A stretch of 64,000 nucleotides of DNA from Hsuehochloa calcarea (taxonomy: Eukaryota > Streptophyta > Magnoliopsida > Poales > Poaceae): positions 36,421,662-36,485,661 of the forward strand of contig CM070604.1 of the NCBI GenBank assembly GCA_036346395.1, given 5' to 3'. Both the position numbers and the translations under genes were made by a program. The notes beneath the pieces were generated by a model. It was not told where the DNA came from. It worked only from the letters and a program-made list of their open reading frames with translations, and searched no databases. Positions 1 through 10,381 of the stretch are shown in pieces; position 1 is the stretch's first letter; each line of letters begins with the position of its first letter.

Positions 1-1086
1 AGTGCGTGAGAGCTGCAAAGCCCCGCTCTTGTCCTCTTGTCGTCAGCGGGGAATCGGGGATGTGAATGCGTGGGTGCTGGACGAGGACGTTGCCGGCACA
101 TGGTCGTAATTCATAAACAATGGGACATTGGAACACCATGTACGCTTTGCACTAATGTAACTAGGCATCAATACAGTGGCACAGACACAAAAGTTAAGAG
201 GCAACAGGACCACGCGAGTAACAACGGCTCTACGCGAGTTACGAAGCATGATAGGATATAAATTTAACATGATAAGAGGCAACATGCAAGACAACGACTC
301 TACACGAGATTCTTTCTCTCATTTTTCCACCATACGAAGCTCAGTTTGTCTTTCGCTCCAATGCTCATTCGTTTTTTATTCTCTGTTCCTATAAATTATC
401 TTTTGCTCATTTATTCACCACCGAGCGAAGCACATTTTTCATTCTCTAATTCTCTCTTTGCTATAGTACTAAATACAATAAAAAAAATATGCTACCAAGG
501 AGTCGAAGCATGAAGCCGGCGGAGCTCGGTAATGCTATGTTATCGAGAAGTCGTAGCACGAAAGCAGTAGCGGGGAGAGGAAGACCCTCAATCTCACGTC
601 GCTCAATCTCCAACTACTCCCCTAGCATAAGTTTTTTAACGAGACATCAACAATATGTATGTAAAATATCAATGAAATTTTAGTTTTCCCCTAAATTAAG
701 TGTCAATAATTTCACATAATTGTGGTTTCACAAAGAGAAATAATTAATATATCAAAACTGTACATGCTGATTGCAAAAATTTTATTCTTTCTATCCGTAG
801 TAAACAACTATTTGTAGAATTTAATTGTGATCTTGGTAATGTTAAGGGGCAATTAATATATCAAAATTGTATGTACTGAAATATTATCTTTTCTTTTATA
901 TTTTCCCTTTCTTTATTATCATTTCTTTTCTTCTATTCCCTTTTTCCTTTTCTTTTCCTCTTTTCCCCTACATTTCTTTCTCTTTTTTCCACTCTTTTCC
1001 CTTTCTTTTCGCTAGCTTCGCTGGTCCGTGAACAGTGGGTCAGTAGCGGTGGCACGTCTCTATTTCTCCCCTGTCCCTGTCTATAT
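1..1086. other. Unassigned intergenic DNA, pyrimidine-rich at its right end
   Basis: I recognise no gene or element here. Short ORFs exist on both strands but none has a recognisable domain. Bases about 890-1010 are a long T/C-rich tract on the plus strand. The five bases just before the next LTR (tatat) would be its target duplication, but its partner is not in the window. Confidence 0.5.
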
Positions 1087-1358
1087 TGTTGAGTAACCGT
1101 CGCTGGCGAGTCCAGTCCGAGCGATTACCTCGTAAACAATACACATAATCGTAAGAACAAAGCAAGAACACAAGAACATAACAGTAGATTGAATACATAG
1201 ATATAAGGGGACTTCAGGCTTCGCTTTATTGCTCTTCAATCAATCGTGTTATAATGGTAGGGGGTCCCCCCTATATATGGCCTCCTAACCCTGCTAGGGT
1301 TTCGGTGGGGTGCCCATACATGTGCCGGCTTATGGGCTGGGCCTAGAGTTTCTTAACA
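1087..1358 (-). mobile_element. LTR of copia element C1 (3' LTR, minus orientation)
   Basis: The segment begins TGTTGAG and ends TTAACA, so both strands give TG...CA termini. It sits directly outside a minus-strand polypurine tract (GCCCAAGGGGGAG, 1359-1371). A TATA-like tatatat lies near 1272. At 272 bp it is a short LTR. The adjacent coding remnant places it as the 3' LTR of a minus-strand copia element. The second LTR of this copy is not in the window. Confidence 0.8.
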
Positions 1359-1875
1359 CTCCCCCTTGGGCACCCATTCTAACATGTGCATGCCTCGTTA
1401 AAACTCTATAAAACCCAGTGGGAAAAATTTGGAGAAAGAGTACATGACATGCGTTCTACTGTGTTGCACGAATTGACTCATTAAAAACTTTAGCCGAGAA
1501 ACTTCAGAAAAACTCGTCAAGGGAAAAAGAGTACAATCCACCCAATTTTATTTAATCTCCAGGATTTATTCTTTGGGTACTCGATCTTCGTGATCAAGTT
1601 TTAATAAAGAGTTAGTGAAGATCCCCCCGAATTCTGCACTTCTCTAAGTCTCATCATTCCAATTCAACGTATACATCTTTCAAAGCTAGACGCTGGTAGT
1701 GATTTAGCGAATAAATCTACAAGATTTTCACATGACTTAGTATGCAGTACTTTAATTTCGTCCATCTTTTGCAATTCGTGAGCATAGAAGAACTTGAGGT
1801 TGATATGCTTAGTGAGAGGACTCTTCACATAACCCATTTGCACTTATGCAACACAAACTGCATTATCTTTGAAGG
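1359..1875 (-). pseudogene. Copia C1 RNase H C-terminus, polypurine tract and 3' untranslated end
   Basis: Reading the minus strand from about 1875 gives the end of a Ty1/copia RNase H domain. It has a DNAVCVA block, then a TKHIN-type block with a conserved HEL, and finally VDLFAKSLP near 1690. One in-frame TAA replaces an expected glutamine right after DNAVCVA. About 310 bp of 3' untranslated sequence and the polypurine tract follow before the LTR. The rest of the gag-pol is missing, because the sequence switches near 1870-1880 into the LTR of another copia (C2). This is a dead fragment whose family call rests on the RNase H motifs. Confidence 0.8.
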
Positions 1876-2350
1876 ATCACGGGAAGGCTACGATAGCATA
1901 AAATAAAATTTTTACCGTGCAACCGAGGAATCTCCGCTAGTAATAGATCACAAGATTACCACTAGACGTGCCGACTCGTAGCGAAAGTAGAGTCGATGTA
2001 GCGAGATGATGCGGTCGTAGTCGTACTTGCCGCACATATTCTTCTCCGAGTGGTCGTACTCGCCGTGCATCTTCTCCTACGAATAGTCATACTCGCCGCG
2101 GGACCGCTCCTCCGAGTACATGTACTCGCCGCGCGCCTGCTCCTCTGAGTGGTCGTACTGAGTTGTGGATCGTCCTAGTGCTGATGCTTCGCAACAACAC
2201 CTCCAAGGTATCCACATGTACGGGGCAGGGACACCACGCGCTGGAGTGCTAGCACCGGTAGTGGGTTGAGGAAGGCGTGGCTATTAGGGTTTTGGGAAGT
2301 TCTTTAAAAGATCATCATCACACCCCTTCCAACGCCCCTCTATTTATAGG
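1876..2350 (-). mobile_element. C2 copia 3' LTR, distal segment
   Basis: This is the transcript-start and U5 side of the C2 3' LTR, continuing across the G1 insertion to 15937. The two flanks join at a TATA box on the minus strand (TATAAATAG), and gypsy G1 is inserted inside it. The LTR reads on through a GC-rich tandem repeat to an AT-rich end with AAAATTTTATTTT. Its outer end is fused to C1 at about 1875, so the exact terminus is uncertain. With the pieces at 15937-16609 and 18835-19329 it gives an LTR of about 1.6 kb, a size that fits BARE-1/RIRE1 elements. Confidence 0.65.
2020..2160. repeat. 33-bp tandem repeat, four copies plus a partial copy
   Basis: The phrase gtcgtact(c/t)gcc or a close variant recurs at 2020, 2053, 2086, 2119 and (partly) 2152, a steady 33-bp spacing. 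Between the anchors are variants of a clc-rich 'tcctccgagtg' block. The period is a multiple of three, but no long ORF passes through on either strand. It lies downstream of the C2 TATA box on the minus strand, so it would be transcribed as leader RNA of that LTR. Confidence 0.85.
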
Positions 2351-2470
2351 TGACGAGGATCTAATAATCCTCATTTTATCTTTTATCTATAATTCTTATT
2401 ATGGGTAAATATGATGTCACATAGTCTCTAGAAGTACCCCTTATTTTTATAAGGGAGAGGCCTACCAAGT

Positions 2471-2669
2471 GATTGTAAGATCCTCTACAATCACCCCCAT
2501 AGTCGTAAGTCTTACTACGACTATTTCATGGTCGTAAGTCTTTCTACGACTACTACCTGGCCGTAAGTCTTTCTACGACCATTACATGGTCGTAAGTCCT
2601 TCTACGACCACTGCATAGTCGTAAGACCTTCTACGACTACTACCTGGTCGTAAGTCCTCCTACGACCAG
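2471..2669. repeat. Array of seven GTCGTA/TACGAC hairpins
   Basis: Units of about 22 bp with 7-base arms, such as AGTCGTA...TACGACT and GGTCGTA...TACGACC, follow one another about every 30 bp. The first unit is GATTGTA...TACAATC. The arms change together: where the 5' arm starts A the 3' arm ends T, where it starts G it ends C, and the first unit swaps inner pairs on both sides. That covariation argues that the inverted-repeat form is what is kept. Equivalent arrays sit in the 3' LTR (from about 15221) and in S2 (from about 24488). Confidence 0.85.
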
Positions 2670-2915
2670 GTAAACCACGACCACCTTATAATCAAACCTA
2701 CAGGCAAGTGGGTCCAATTGATTAAGGAATCCGAACGGTTTACACGCACTATTATTCCGCGTAGTAATAGTACTTAAATACCCCATTACCTCTGAATGAT
2801 AACTGCCAGACGGCGTGGAGAAGCCAATGCGCCGGTAATTACTGCCATCATGCGCCCATTACTGGCTCAATTAAGGCGCCTCTTCCGCAGGACAAAACGG
2901 CTACTCCTTCAGGAC

Positions 2916-2924
2916 TATATAAGG
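2916..2924 (+). promoter_or_regulatory. TATA box of the G1 5' LTR
   Basis: TATATAAGG lies about 270 bp before the LTR end, with a transcript start expected about 30 bp downstream. The same box is in the 3' LTR near 15666 and in solo LTR S2. Family practice and position support the call; no transcript data were available. Confidence 0.7.
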
Positions 2925-3185
2925 GCATCAATCAGGGAGACGAGGGGGGAGACAGCAAAATAGAGCGAGTCAAGGAGAAACACAAGTACAATTCTCTGTA
3001 ATAGTCTTAGCTTCTTACTTGATCATCAAGAATACCATACACACACAGGATTAGGGTTATTATTCTCTCCGAGAAGACTGAACTGTCTAAACATCCCGTG
3101 TCAACCACTCTGCGTGATTTCACCTCTAGGAGACCCCCCGAATCAAATAATCTTTACGTAAGATCGGTTCTAATACACCGACAGT

Positions 3186-3203
3186 TGGCGCCGTCCGTGG
3201 GGA
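3186..3203 (+). other. G1 primer-binding site
   Basis: TGGCGCCGTCCGTGGGGA begins two bases after the 5' LTR. It resembles the complement of a plant tRNA-Asp 3' end (TGGCGCCG...GGGGA) with central mismatches. Position and the TGG start make it the primer-binding site; the exact tRNA is uncertain. Confidence 0.65.
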
Positions 3204-3256
3204 TCTTCCGGTAATCTCTTGTCAACATACTCTCTTTTTCCGAATCTCATGCAATC

Positions 3257-4609
3257 ATGGCAGGAGGATGGAACGAGGAGAACTGGTTTGACTTGGCAGA
3301 TTACGCAGACGTCGACATGGATGCCGGTTTTGACTACGAGCCGAGTGATGCATCCGCTGATGGTGATGTTGCCTCCGGAGATTATTCTCCAGGAAACCAT
3401 CCCATCAATGGAGTTGAGGAGGGATCCTTATCCCCCACAACGATACGTCCAACAGAGGAGCCAATTCCCTCAAAGGACAAGGGTCAATCCGACGAACCGC
3501 ACCTGTGAGGACTCACAACACAACGAGTTTTTCCTCCAAGTGTTCAAGTCCCCCTAAGGCGGTCCGACTTGGTGAGACAAGTTCTGGGAGCCACCATTCC
3601 AGGACTCCACCAACATCTGGTGATCCTCTCTCTCAGGGTAACTCCAGAGAGGTGGGATCAAACATGCTTTTCCCGCAAATTCGACCGCCTCCGCAGATCT
3701 CATTTACTGAACGGAGACAGTTATAACCCGAGTTCCCCTACGGAGGATTACTCCAAGTCGCCAGATGGTGTCTCTCGAGCACTCCTCAAGCGGGAGGCCT
3801 CGAGCGCAAGTGAGAATCATCAACGGAGGTCTTCGCCCTTCCTCAATCGTGGTCACCTCATAGAGGCCGAGATAAGAACACTCCCGAAGATCACACACCG
3901 CGCCCTCGTGGTAATGGGACAGGCACCACCGGTGATGCATGTAACCAACACTGATGAACGCGAGGGAAATCCTCGACATTCTCGCACTCCACCGAGAAGG
4001 CCTCAAAGATCTAATGAGGAGGATTTTGAGGTCATCCAAGAAAGAAAATTGCAGCCGTAAGAACTCGCTGGCGCATTCAACATCGATCGAGGAGGTACAA
4101 GAACTCCAGACATCAACGACTTGCTCGAGAATCCCAATCAAGAGCTTGCTCGAACGCTGTGGTACGATCTCTTTGTCAAGAGATTGCGCAAAGGCTTCAA
4201 TCGTGATGACAAGATCGAAGTACCTCGTCGACAACATTCGGTAGTCGTAGCAATGCGACTTCCTCGGCTACCGCTTAATCGAATATTTCACGTAGGAATC
4301 GACACGCCATAAGTCGAATCGATCCCTATTCGAGAAATACATTTCGATCGGTGATGATCAAGAAGCCCCTGAGAGGTGATCATTCACCACTTCGACAAAG
4401 AAATTCACAACGGTGGAGTACGAGGAGTATTCCTCGAGAATCGAGACCTACTACGGGACAGTCACCGTTGGTCGGGTATCGTCGAATACGATCACCTGGT
4501 GACATTAACCCTTCTTTCTTACAAAGAAGGCGTCAAGAAGTGATTACCGGATGCCGGGCATTTTCGCCTGACCTTCGAGCGCTCACGCCACCTCATTTTC
4601 GACCGGAAC
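3257..4609 (+). pseudogene. G1 gag N-terminal region, frameshifted
   Basis: An ATG at 3257 opens an acidic 83-residue stretch (many Asp, Glu and Ser) that stops at 3508. After it the plus strand has only short overlapping ORFs in changing frames up to the open gag at 4610. Position, directly after the primer-binding site and before the gag core, makes this the N-terminal gag region with several frame breaks. I see no recognisable domain in it. Alternatively the 83-residue ORF could be a separate leader ORF. Confidence 0.45.
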
Positions 4610-5347
4610 ATGGAGAAATTTGATGGATCTCAAAATCCCATCGAATTTCTTCAGATCTATACAACAGCTGTCCGAGCAGCAGGAGGAGGAGAGCATGTAA
4701 TGGCAAATTACCTTCCGACTGTGCTCGAAGGATCCGCTCGATCCTGGTTATTAAACCAACCACTCGAGTCGATCTACTCTTGGCAACACCTCTGCGATCT
4801 TCTACAGGCGAATTTCCAAGGCACATACAATCGCTCTGGAAAGGAAGACGACTTGCACCGGATAAAACAGAACAACAACGAGACTTTGCGACAATTCATC
4901 AAACGCTTTAGTCAGGTTCATAACTCAATTTTGGAAATTTCTGACTCCTCTGTGATCAGAGCTTTCAAGCAAGGAGTCCGTAGTAGAAGGATAACAGAGG
5001 ATATTGCTTTGAATCCTCCCAACACTGTTGCCGAGCTCTTCGAGATGGCCGATCGATATGCAACTGCTTCTGAGGCAGTCGAGTGGAACAACACTATCGA
5101 TCGAGAAACGTACACTCCTCGAGAGCCAGGTAAAGTTGGTAAGGACAAAAAAGCAAAAAAGTCCAAGACGAAAATAAAGAGTCAAAAATCACAAACCAGT
5201 GGTTTCAAGGAGGTCTTGGCCGCGAAAGATAGAGAGCCCCAAACCACCAAGTCGTACCCTGATCAAGGCAAAGGTAAGCACCCTGATCGTAGGAACGACA
5301 AACCAAGGTGGTGTCCTTTTCATAAAAGGAAGGACATGACCTCATGA
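4610..5347 (+). CDS. G1 Gag core (retrotransposon gag domain)
   Basis: An open 245-codon reading frame matches gypsy Gag, the structural protein that assembles the virus-like particle around element RNA. Residues 1-150 are the retrotrans_gag-type region: FDGSQNPIEFLQIY, then a PTVLEGSARSWLLN block, then LLQANFQGTY and ETLRQFIKRFSQV. A Lys-rich basic tail follows from about residue 170. The zinc-binding end begins WCPFHKRKDM and is cut by a TGA at 5345. Recognisable sequence continues past that stop, so the stop truncates the zinc-binding region. The ATG at 4610 is probably internal to a longer original Gag, since the family N-terminus lies upstream in broken frames. Confidence 0.75.
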   Translation: MEKFDGSQNPIEFLQIYTTAVRAAGGGEHVMANYLPTVLEGSARSWLLNQPLESIYSWQHLCDLLQANFQGTYNRSGKEDDLHRIKQNNNETLRQFIKRFSQVHNSILEISDSSVIRAFKQGVRSRRITEDIALNPPNTVAELFEMADRYATASEAVEWNNTIDRETYTPREPGKVGKDKKAKKSKTKIKSQKSQTSGFKEVLAAKDREPQTTKSYPDQGKGKHPDRRNDKPRWCPFHKRKDMTS

Positions 5348-8300
5348 ATCGCCGAAGTTTTCCAAAGAAAGCTCGAGGACTACTACAACGGCAAAGCACC
5401 ACTCCCTACTCTCGAAAGGTGTAGGACATACGAGTGGCCAAAAGTCGCCGATGATGAGGAGATGCCGCTCCAAGATCCACAACATACCGTTGAGCACATC
5501 TACGGAGGATCATCGGATATCGACTCCAAACGACAACTTAAAGTCACGGACGAGAGGTAAATTCCATACATGCTCCTCTCACAATAATTTACCAAGTGGT
5601 CGGAAGTTACCATCTCTTTTGAGAAGGATGATCGCCCGATCACTACGAGTCGATCAGTCGATATCCAATTGTGGTGAACCCACCATCAACAACCGTCGGG
5701 TCAATCGAGTGTTGGTTGATGGTGGCGCTCGAACATACTATTTACTAATGCCCCGGACGAGATGCAAGTACCCAGGACAAAGGTAAGGCCGGTACGATAC
5801 TCCTTTCATGGAATCGTACCGGGGTCTTCGGCCAAACCCATTGGTCAAGTTTCTCTTCCTTTAACATTTGGCTCGCCAAGTAATTTCAGGACAGAGAAAG
5901 TCTCCTTTGATGTGGTCGATTTCGATACGGCATATAACGCCATACTTGGACGACCAACTTTGGCAAAATTCTTAATGGCTACTCATTATGGGTATCAATG
6001 TCTTAAGATGCCAGTCCCAAAGGAGTGATCACAATTCAATGTGACAAAAGATGGCGATAGTCACGATCGTCGATCCTCGAGATGGTTGGTCAAATACCAA
6101 CTCGAGATGAAAGTCAGCATTCGACTAGCAAGTCGAAGCCTAAAGCTGCACCAAAGCCGAACGACCAAGTCAAAGAGGTTCCTCTGGACGCAGAGGAGCC
6201 CTCAAGATCGCTCGCATCGTGAGACTTCCGACCCCAAATAGGAAGACACCTCATTACCTTCCTCCGAGCTAACGCAGATGTCTTTGCGTGGCAAGCATCC
6301 GACATGCCCGAGTCCCGTGGAGGTGATCGAGCACGCACTAGCTTTACGGCCGATAAAGTACCAGTAAAACAAAAATTACGGAGATTTGCCCCGATCGACG
6401 AGATGCTATTAAATCGAATTGATAAGCTCCTTAAAGCGGGCTTTATAAGAGAAGTCAACCACTCGAGTGGTTGGCTAACCTCAGAATGGTCAAAAGTCAA
6501 ACGACAAATGGCGATGTGCGTGACTTTATGATCTTAATAAAGCTTGTCCAAAAGATGATTTCCCTTTACCTCGTGTCGATCACCGTTGATTCTACCGCAG
6601 TTGTGAGATATTAAGTTTTTAGATGCATATTCGGATACCACCGGATCAATATGTGTCTAAACGATGAAGAAAAGACCGCATTCATTACTCCATTTGGTAC
6701 CTTTTGCTATGTCAAATGCCATTTGGTCTAAAGAATGCGGTGCTTCTTTTCAACGCCTAATGCAATCGACTTTTTCATCTCAATTAGGCCAAATTTGGAA
6801 GCCTATGTTGATGATCTAGTCGTAAAAGCATTAAGAGACTTAATAATATCATCGACCTACAAGAAACATTCGACAACCTCGTAAAGCACCGCTTAAATCT
6901 TAATCCAGAAGTGTGTGTTTGGAATTTCTTCAGAAAATTGCTTGGATTCCTAGTATCCGAACGAGGAATCAAGCAAATCTGAAAAATAAAGGCCATCCTC
7001 CGGATCGCCCTCCAACCACAAAAAGGAAGTCCGAAACTCACAGATGCATGGCGGCTTTAAGTCGTTTCATCGCACGACTAGGAGAAAAAGGACTACCTTT
7101 CTTTAAACTTCTCGGAGACATGAATGTTTTGAGTGGTCGAACGAGGCAAACGCCGCCTTGAGGATGTCAAGAGGTACCTTCGAGTGCTCTGCTCGTTTCT
7201 CCAAAGCCGTAAGAGACGCTCTTAATTTACCTAGCCGCCACGCCACAGCAAAGAAGCGCACATCTTGGTCGTAGAACGTGAAAACGCATAACGACCGGTT
7301 TACTACGTCGGCGAGTTTTACACGGGCCTAAGGAGCGTTACCCTCGTGTCCAAAAACTTCTATATGCCCTCCTCATGTCTTCGAGGAAATCTGCGCATTA
7401 TTTTCAGTGCACAAAATAGTCAGTGTTGCCCGAGTTTCCTTTGGGAGCAATCCTCCATAATAAGGAAACAATGGACGCATGGCAAAATGGTCGATCGAAC
7501 TTGGGAGTTTGACCTCCATTTCGTGTCCCGAACGGTCATAAAATCCCAGATCTTGGCGGACTTTGTCGCCGAATGGACAAATCTGAACTCGCTCAGATCC
7601 CCAAGACGATTCCCACGACCGGTGGATGATGTACTTTGACAGTCACTTACTTTAAGTGGCTCGGGGCTCGGGTGGTCTGGTATCTCCTACCGAGAAACCT
7701 TAAAGTATGCCATACAATTAAACTTTCGTGCCACTAACAATGTGGCGAGTACGAAGGTTTGCTAGGCGGCATACGAGCCGCAAAGCACTCTCAATTAAAT
7801 CCGACTACTCGTGAGAGGAGACTCTCAACTAGTCGTGAATCAAGTCGGAAAGAGTACGGTGCTCTAGCTCGACAATGTCTCGCACTTATCGAGGTACGCA
7901 AGCTAGAAAAGCATTTTTAGGTTTCGAGGTACAATTCATCCTCGAAGGATAATTTCTCATGAGACCAACTTGCTCGGATGGCTTCTTCCCGATCTACAGC
8001 ACTAAAAGGAGTTTTCTTGAGCAACTCCAAAGCCGTCTCTCGTCGAAGAACCGAGACACCTCCTATTGAGATGGCCTCATTAGAATACGAGGATACCGGA
8101 TGACTCCCATCTACGAGTATCTTCGCAAGGGTTCCAGACCAAGATGATCTTGAGGCGGATCGCTTATCCCAAAAGCCAAAATGTATACTTTGGTCGAAGG
8201 AGTCCTCTATAAACGAGGAACCCAAGGGATACTCATGCGATGCATTCCATAAAACGAAGGAATAACACTCCTTCACGATATACACAAGGGCATCTGTGGG

Positions 8301-9297
8301 ACACATGCTTCCTCTGAGAACATTGGTTGGTAAAGCCTTTCGACAAGGTTTTTATTGGCCTCTGACCTGCACGATGCTAAGGAGGTGGTTAAAAAGTGTG
8401 TCCAGTACAATTTCATGGTAGACAGATACACCAACCACTCAAGCATTACAGCATAATACCTCTTTCTTGGCCTTTTGCGACTGGGTCTTGATATCCTAGG
8501 ACCGCTTTCCCAAAGCTCCGGGAGGTTTCAATTCCTTTTGTGGCTATTGACACATTCACAAAATAGATTGAAGTGAACTCAGAATCGATAACAACTAAGC
8601 AACAAAAGGTTCATGATGAGATGCGTAATTAGCCGATTTGGAGTTCCGAAGTCGGATAATTACGCATAATGGTAAACAATTCGCAAGTGCAAAATTTTAG
8701 GAATTTTGCGACGAGTTGGGTACCAAGTTATGCTATGCTTCATTGCACATCCCCAAAGCAACGGGCGGTCGAACGCAAACGGCCAAATAATGCGAGGAAT
8801 TAAAACCCGAGTCTTCGACCCGACTTGTTAAGCGCTCGGGGCTTGGATACAAGAATTACCTTCGTATATGGGCGGTTAGATGCGACCACCAATCGAGCAA
8901 CAGGAGAAACACCATTTTTCTAGTGTTCGAGTCAAGCCATGCTTCCTCCGAGCTAAAATTGCGGTCGACACGAGTTGAAACCTTCAACAACTCGGATCAG
9001 AACAACTTCGAGCGGATGATATTAACCTACTCAAGAAAGGAGAAACCTAGCCTTAATCCGTTCGCGGTCTACCAACAAGCCTGCGCAGATACTATGATCG
9101 TAAGGTCCAACCTCGCGCACCTTCTTTGAGGTGACTTGGTATTGAGGCTCTGCGAATCCAAGTCTAATCGAATAAACTTTCCCCAAATGGGAAGGTCCTT
9201 ACACATGGTCGAAGTAACTCGGCGTGGTCGATGCACGACTAGCGATGGAAGACGGACGAGTTCTCTCAAACTCTTGGAACATCGACCGATTCGCAAA
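5348..9297 (+). pseudogene. G1 pol: protease, RT, RNase H, integrase, heavily frameshifted
   Basis: Pieces of pol appear in the right order but in shifting frames. Protease: a VLVDGGA active-site block near 5712, then an AILGRPTL block near 5940. Reverse transcriptase: a FAPIDEM block near 6390, fragments of the palm with single-base losses near 6500-6780, and an intact YVDD near 6808. RNase H: a block ending ILADFVAEW near 7580. Integrase: an HKGICGTHAS zinc-finger block near 8285, an AIDTFTK block near 8545, an HNGKQFA block near 8670 and a TGGRTQTAK block near 8765. Stops and one-base gaps break every domain. It cannot make functional enzymes. A sequencing-error explanation is unlikely because the gag core, LTRs and antisense exons nearby read cleanly. 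Confidence 0.8.
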
Positions 9298-10381
9298 TTC
9301 TATGTGTGACCAATTTCTCAGGCAATAAAAGTCCAGGTTCTTTCTACCTCTCTTGCCTTATTTTTGAGTAGTGCTTTTTAATCTTTCGACTATGATACAA
9401 AAACACCCGCTTTCTTTACACCGGTCGGTCGCGAGTAACTTCATCTAGTCGAAACTTCTCCTCTCTGCATGTGGTTCTGCCCACTAGAAGGAATTTCCTA
9501 GCATCGACTGCTACTCATTTTTGCTGCCAATACAAAGAGCTCGGGTTCTATCCAGTCGAAATGTTCTCAAAGCCAACTCTCTCAATCTTAGTTTATTTTT
9601 TCAGTAATTTCCAAAAAAATATTCTAAGTAGAGTGTACTTTCTTATGTTTATTCGACCACCTTTGGTGTACTCGATTCGTTTTAACTGGTCAAGGAAGAG
9701 ACACACCTAGTCAAGTCTTTCCTCTCTCAAGACGTGGTCCCGCCCACTAGAAGGAACTTCCTAGTGTCGCTCGCCTCTCTTACTTTTGCTCTTTGAAAAG
9801 ACTTATCGAAGTCCACCAAAAAAGGGCGAACGAATTACTAAAGTCCTCTAAGACATTTGTTTAACTCAAGTTGCTGTTTTTGGTTCGATTAAACCAGTCG
9901 GAGATGGTAACATCACCTAGTCGAAGCCTTTCCTCTCTGCACGTGGTCCCGCCACTAGAAGGAACTTCCTAGTGTCGAGTCGTTTCTACTCTTTCGACCA
10001 AAGGCTTGACAACCGTAACAAAACTATAAGTTAAATAAACCTCTCTTTGTTTTCGAAACCCCATTTCAAACACTATTTACTTAGATTGTCTAAACAAGCT
10101 AAGCAAATAGTCGGGGGCTAGGATAAAGTTATTAATTTGACTTCAATTCTTAGTCTTTCATTCGTTTATTATCTTTTGAGTTACTAACTACTCGACAAGA
10201 TGATTTTCAGGAAACAAGATGGCCTAGGATAAAGTTATTAGTTTAACTTCAATCCTTGGTCTTTCATTCGTCTATTATCTTTTGAGTTACTAACTACTCG
10301 ACAAGATGATTTTCAGAAAACAAGACGGATCATATATTACTCGTCAACAGAAATTGTCTGCCTTACAAAATAGTTACAAGA
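9298..10381. repeat. G1 noncoding spacer with three copies of a CACTAG hairpin motif
   Basis: No coding sequence is recognisable. An imperfect palindrome, cactagaaggaacttccta with small variants, occurs near 9481, 9747 and 9952. Each is preceded by cctctct and a gtggt(c/t) phrase, about 200-270 bp apart. A polypurine-like tcgggggctaggata lies at 10111-10125, close to the sequence before the 3' LTR. Confidence 0.6.
10118..10329. repeat. 106-bp tandem duplication in G1
   Basis: Two adjacent copies (10118-10223 and 10224-10329) begin ctaggataaagttatta and end around aacaaga(t/c)gg. They differ by a handful of substitutions. They lie just downstream, on the minus strand, of the antisense gene's stop codon. 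Confidence 0.85.

Larger units (their letters stand above)
2351..3183 (+). mobile_element. G1 5' LTR
   Basis: It begins TGACGAGG and ends CCGACA. It contains a run of seven short hairpins (2471-2669), a TATA box (2916-2924), and downstream leader sequence with CACACACAGG. It is nearly identical to the LTR at 15101 and clearly related to the more diverged solo LTR at 24368. Confidence 0.93.

Noticed and set aside
2471..2669. CRISPR-like array (regular short repeats with spacers)
   Set aside because: The units are inverted repeats without unique equal-length spacers, inside an LTR of a plant element; no cas genes.
6114..6500. Minus-strand 128-codon ORF in G1
   Set aside because: Shadow of the plus-strand RT region, which carries recognisable motifs.
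7917..8306. Minus-strand 129-codon ORF inside G1 pol
   Set aside because: Antisense shadow of the broken RNase H/integrase region.
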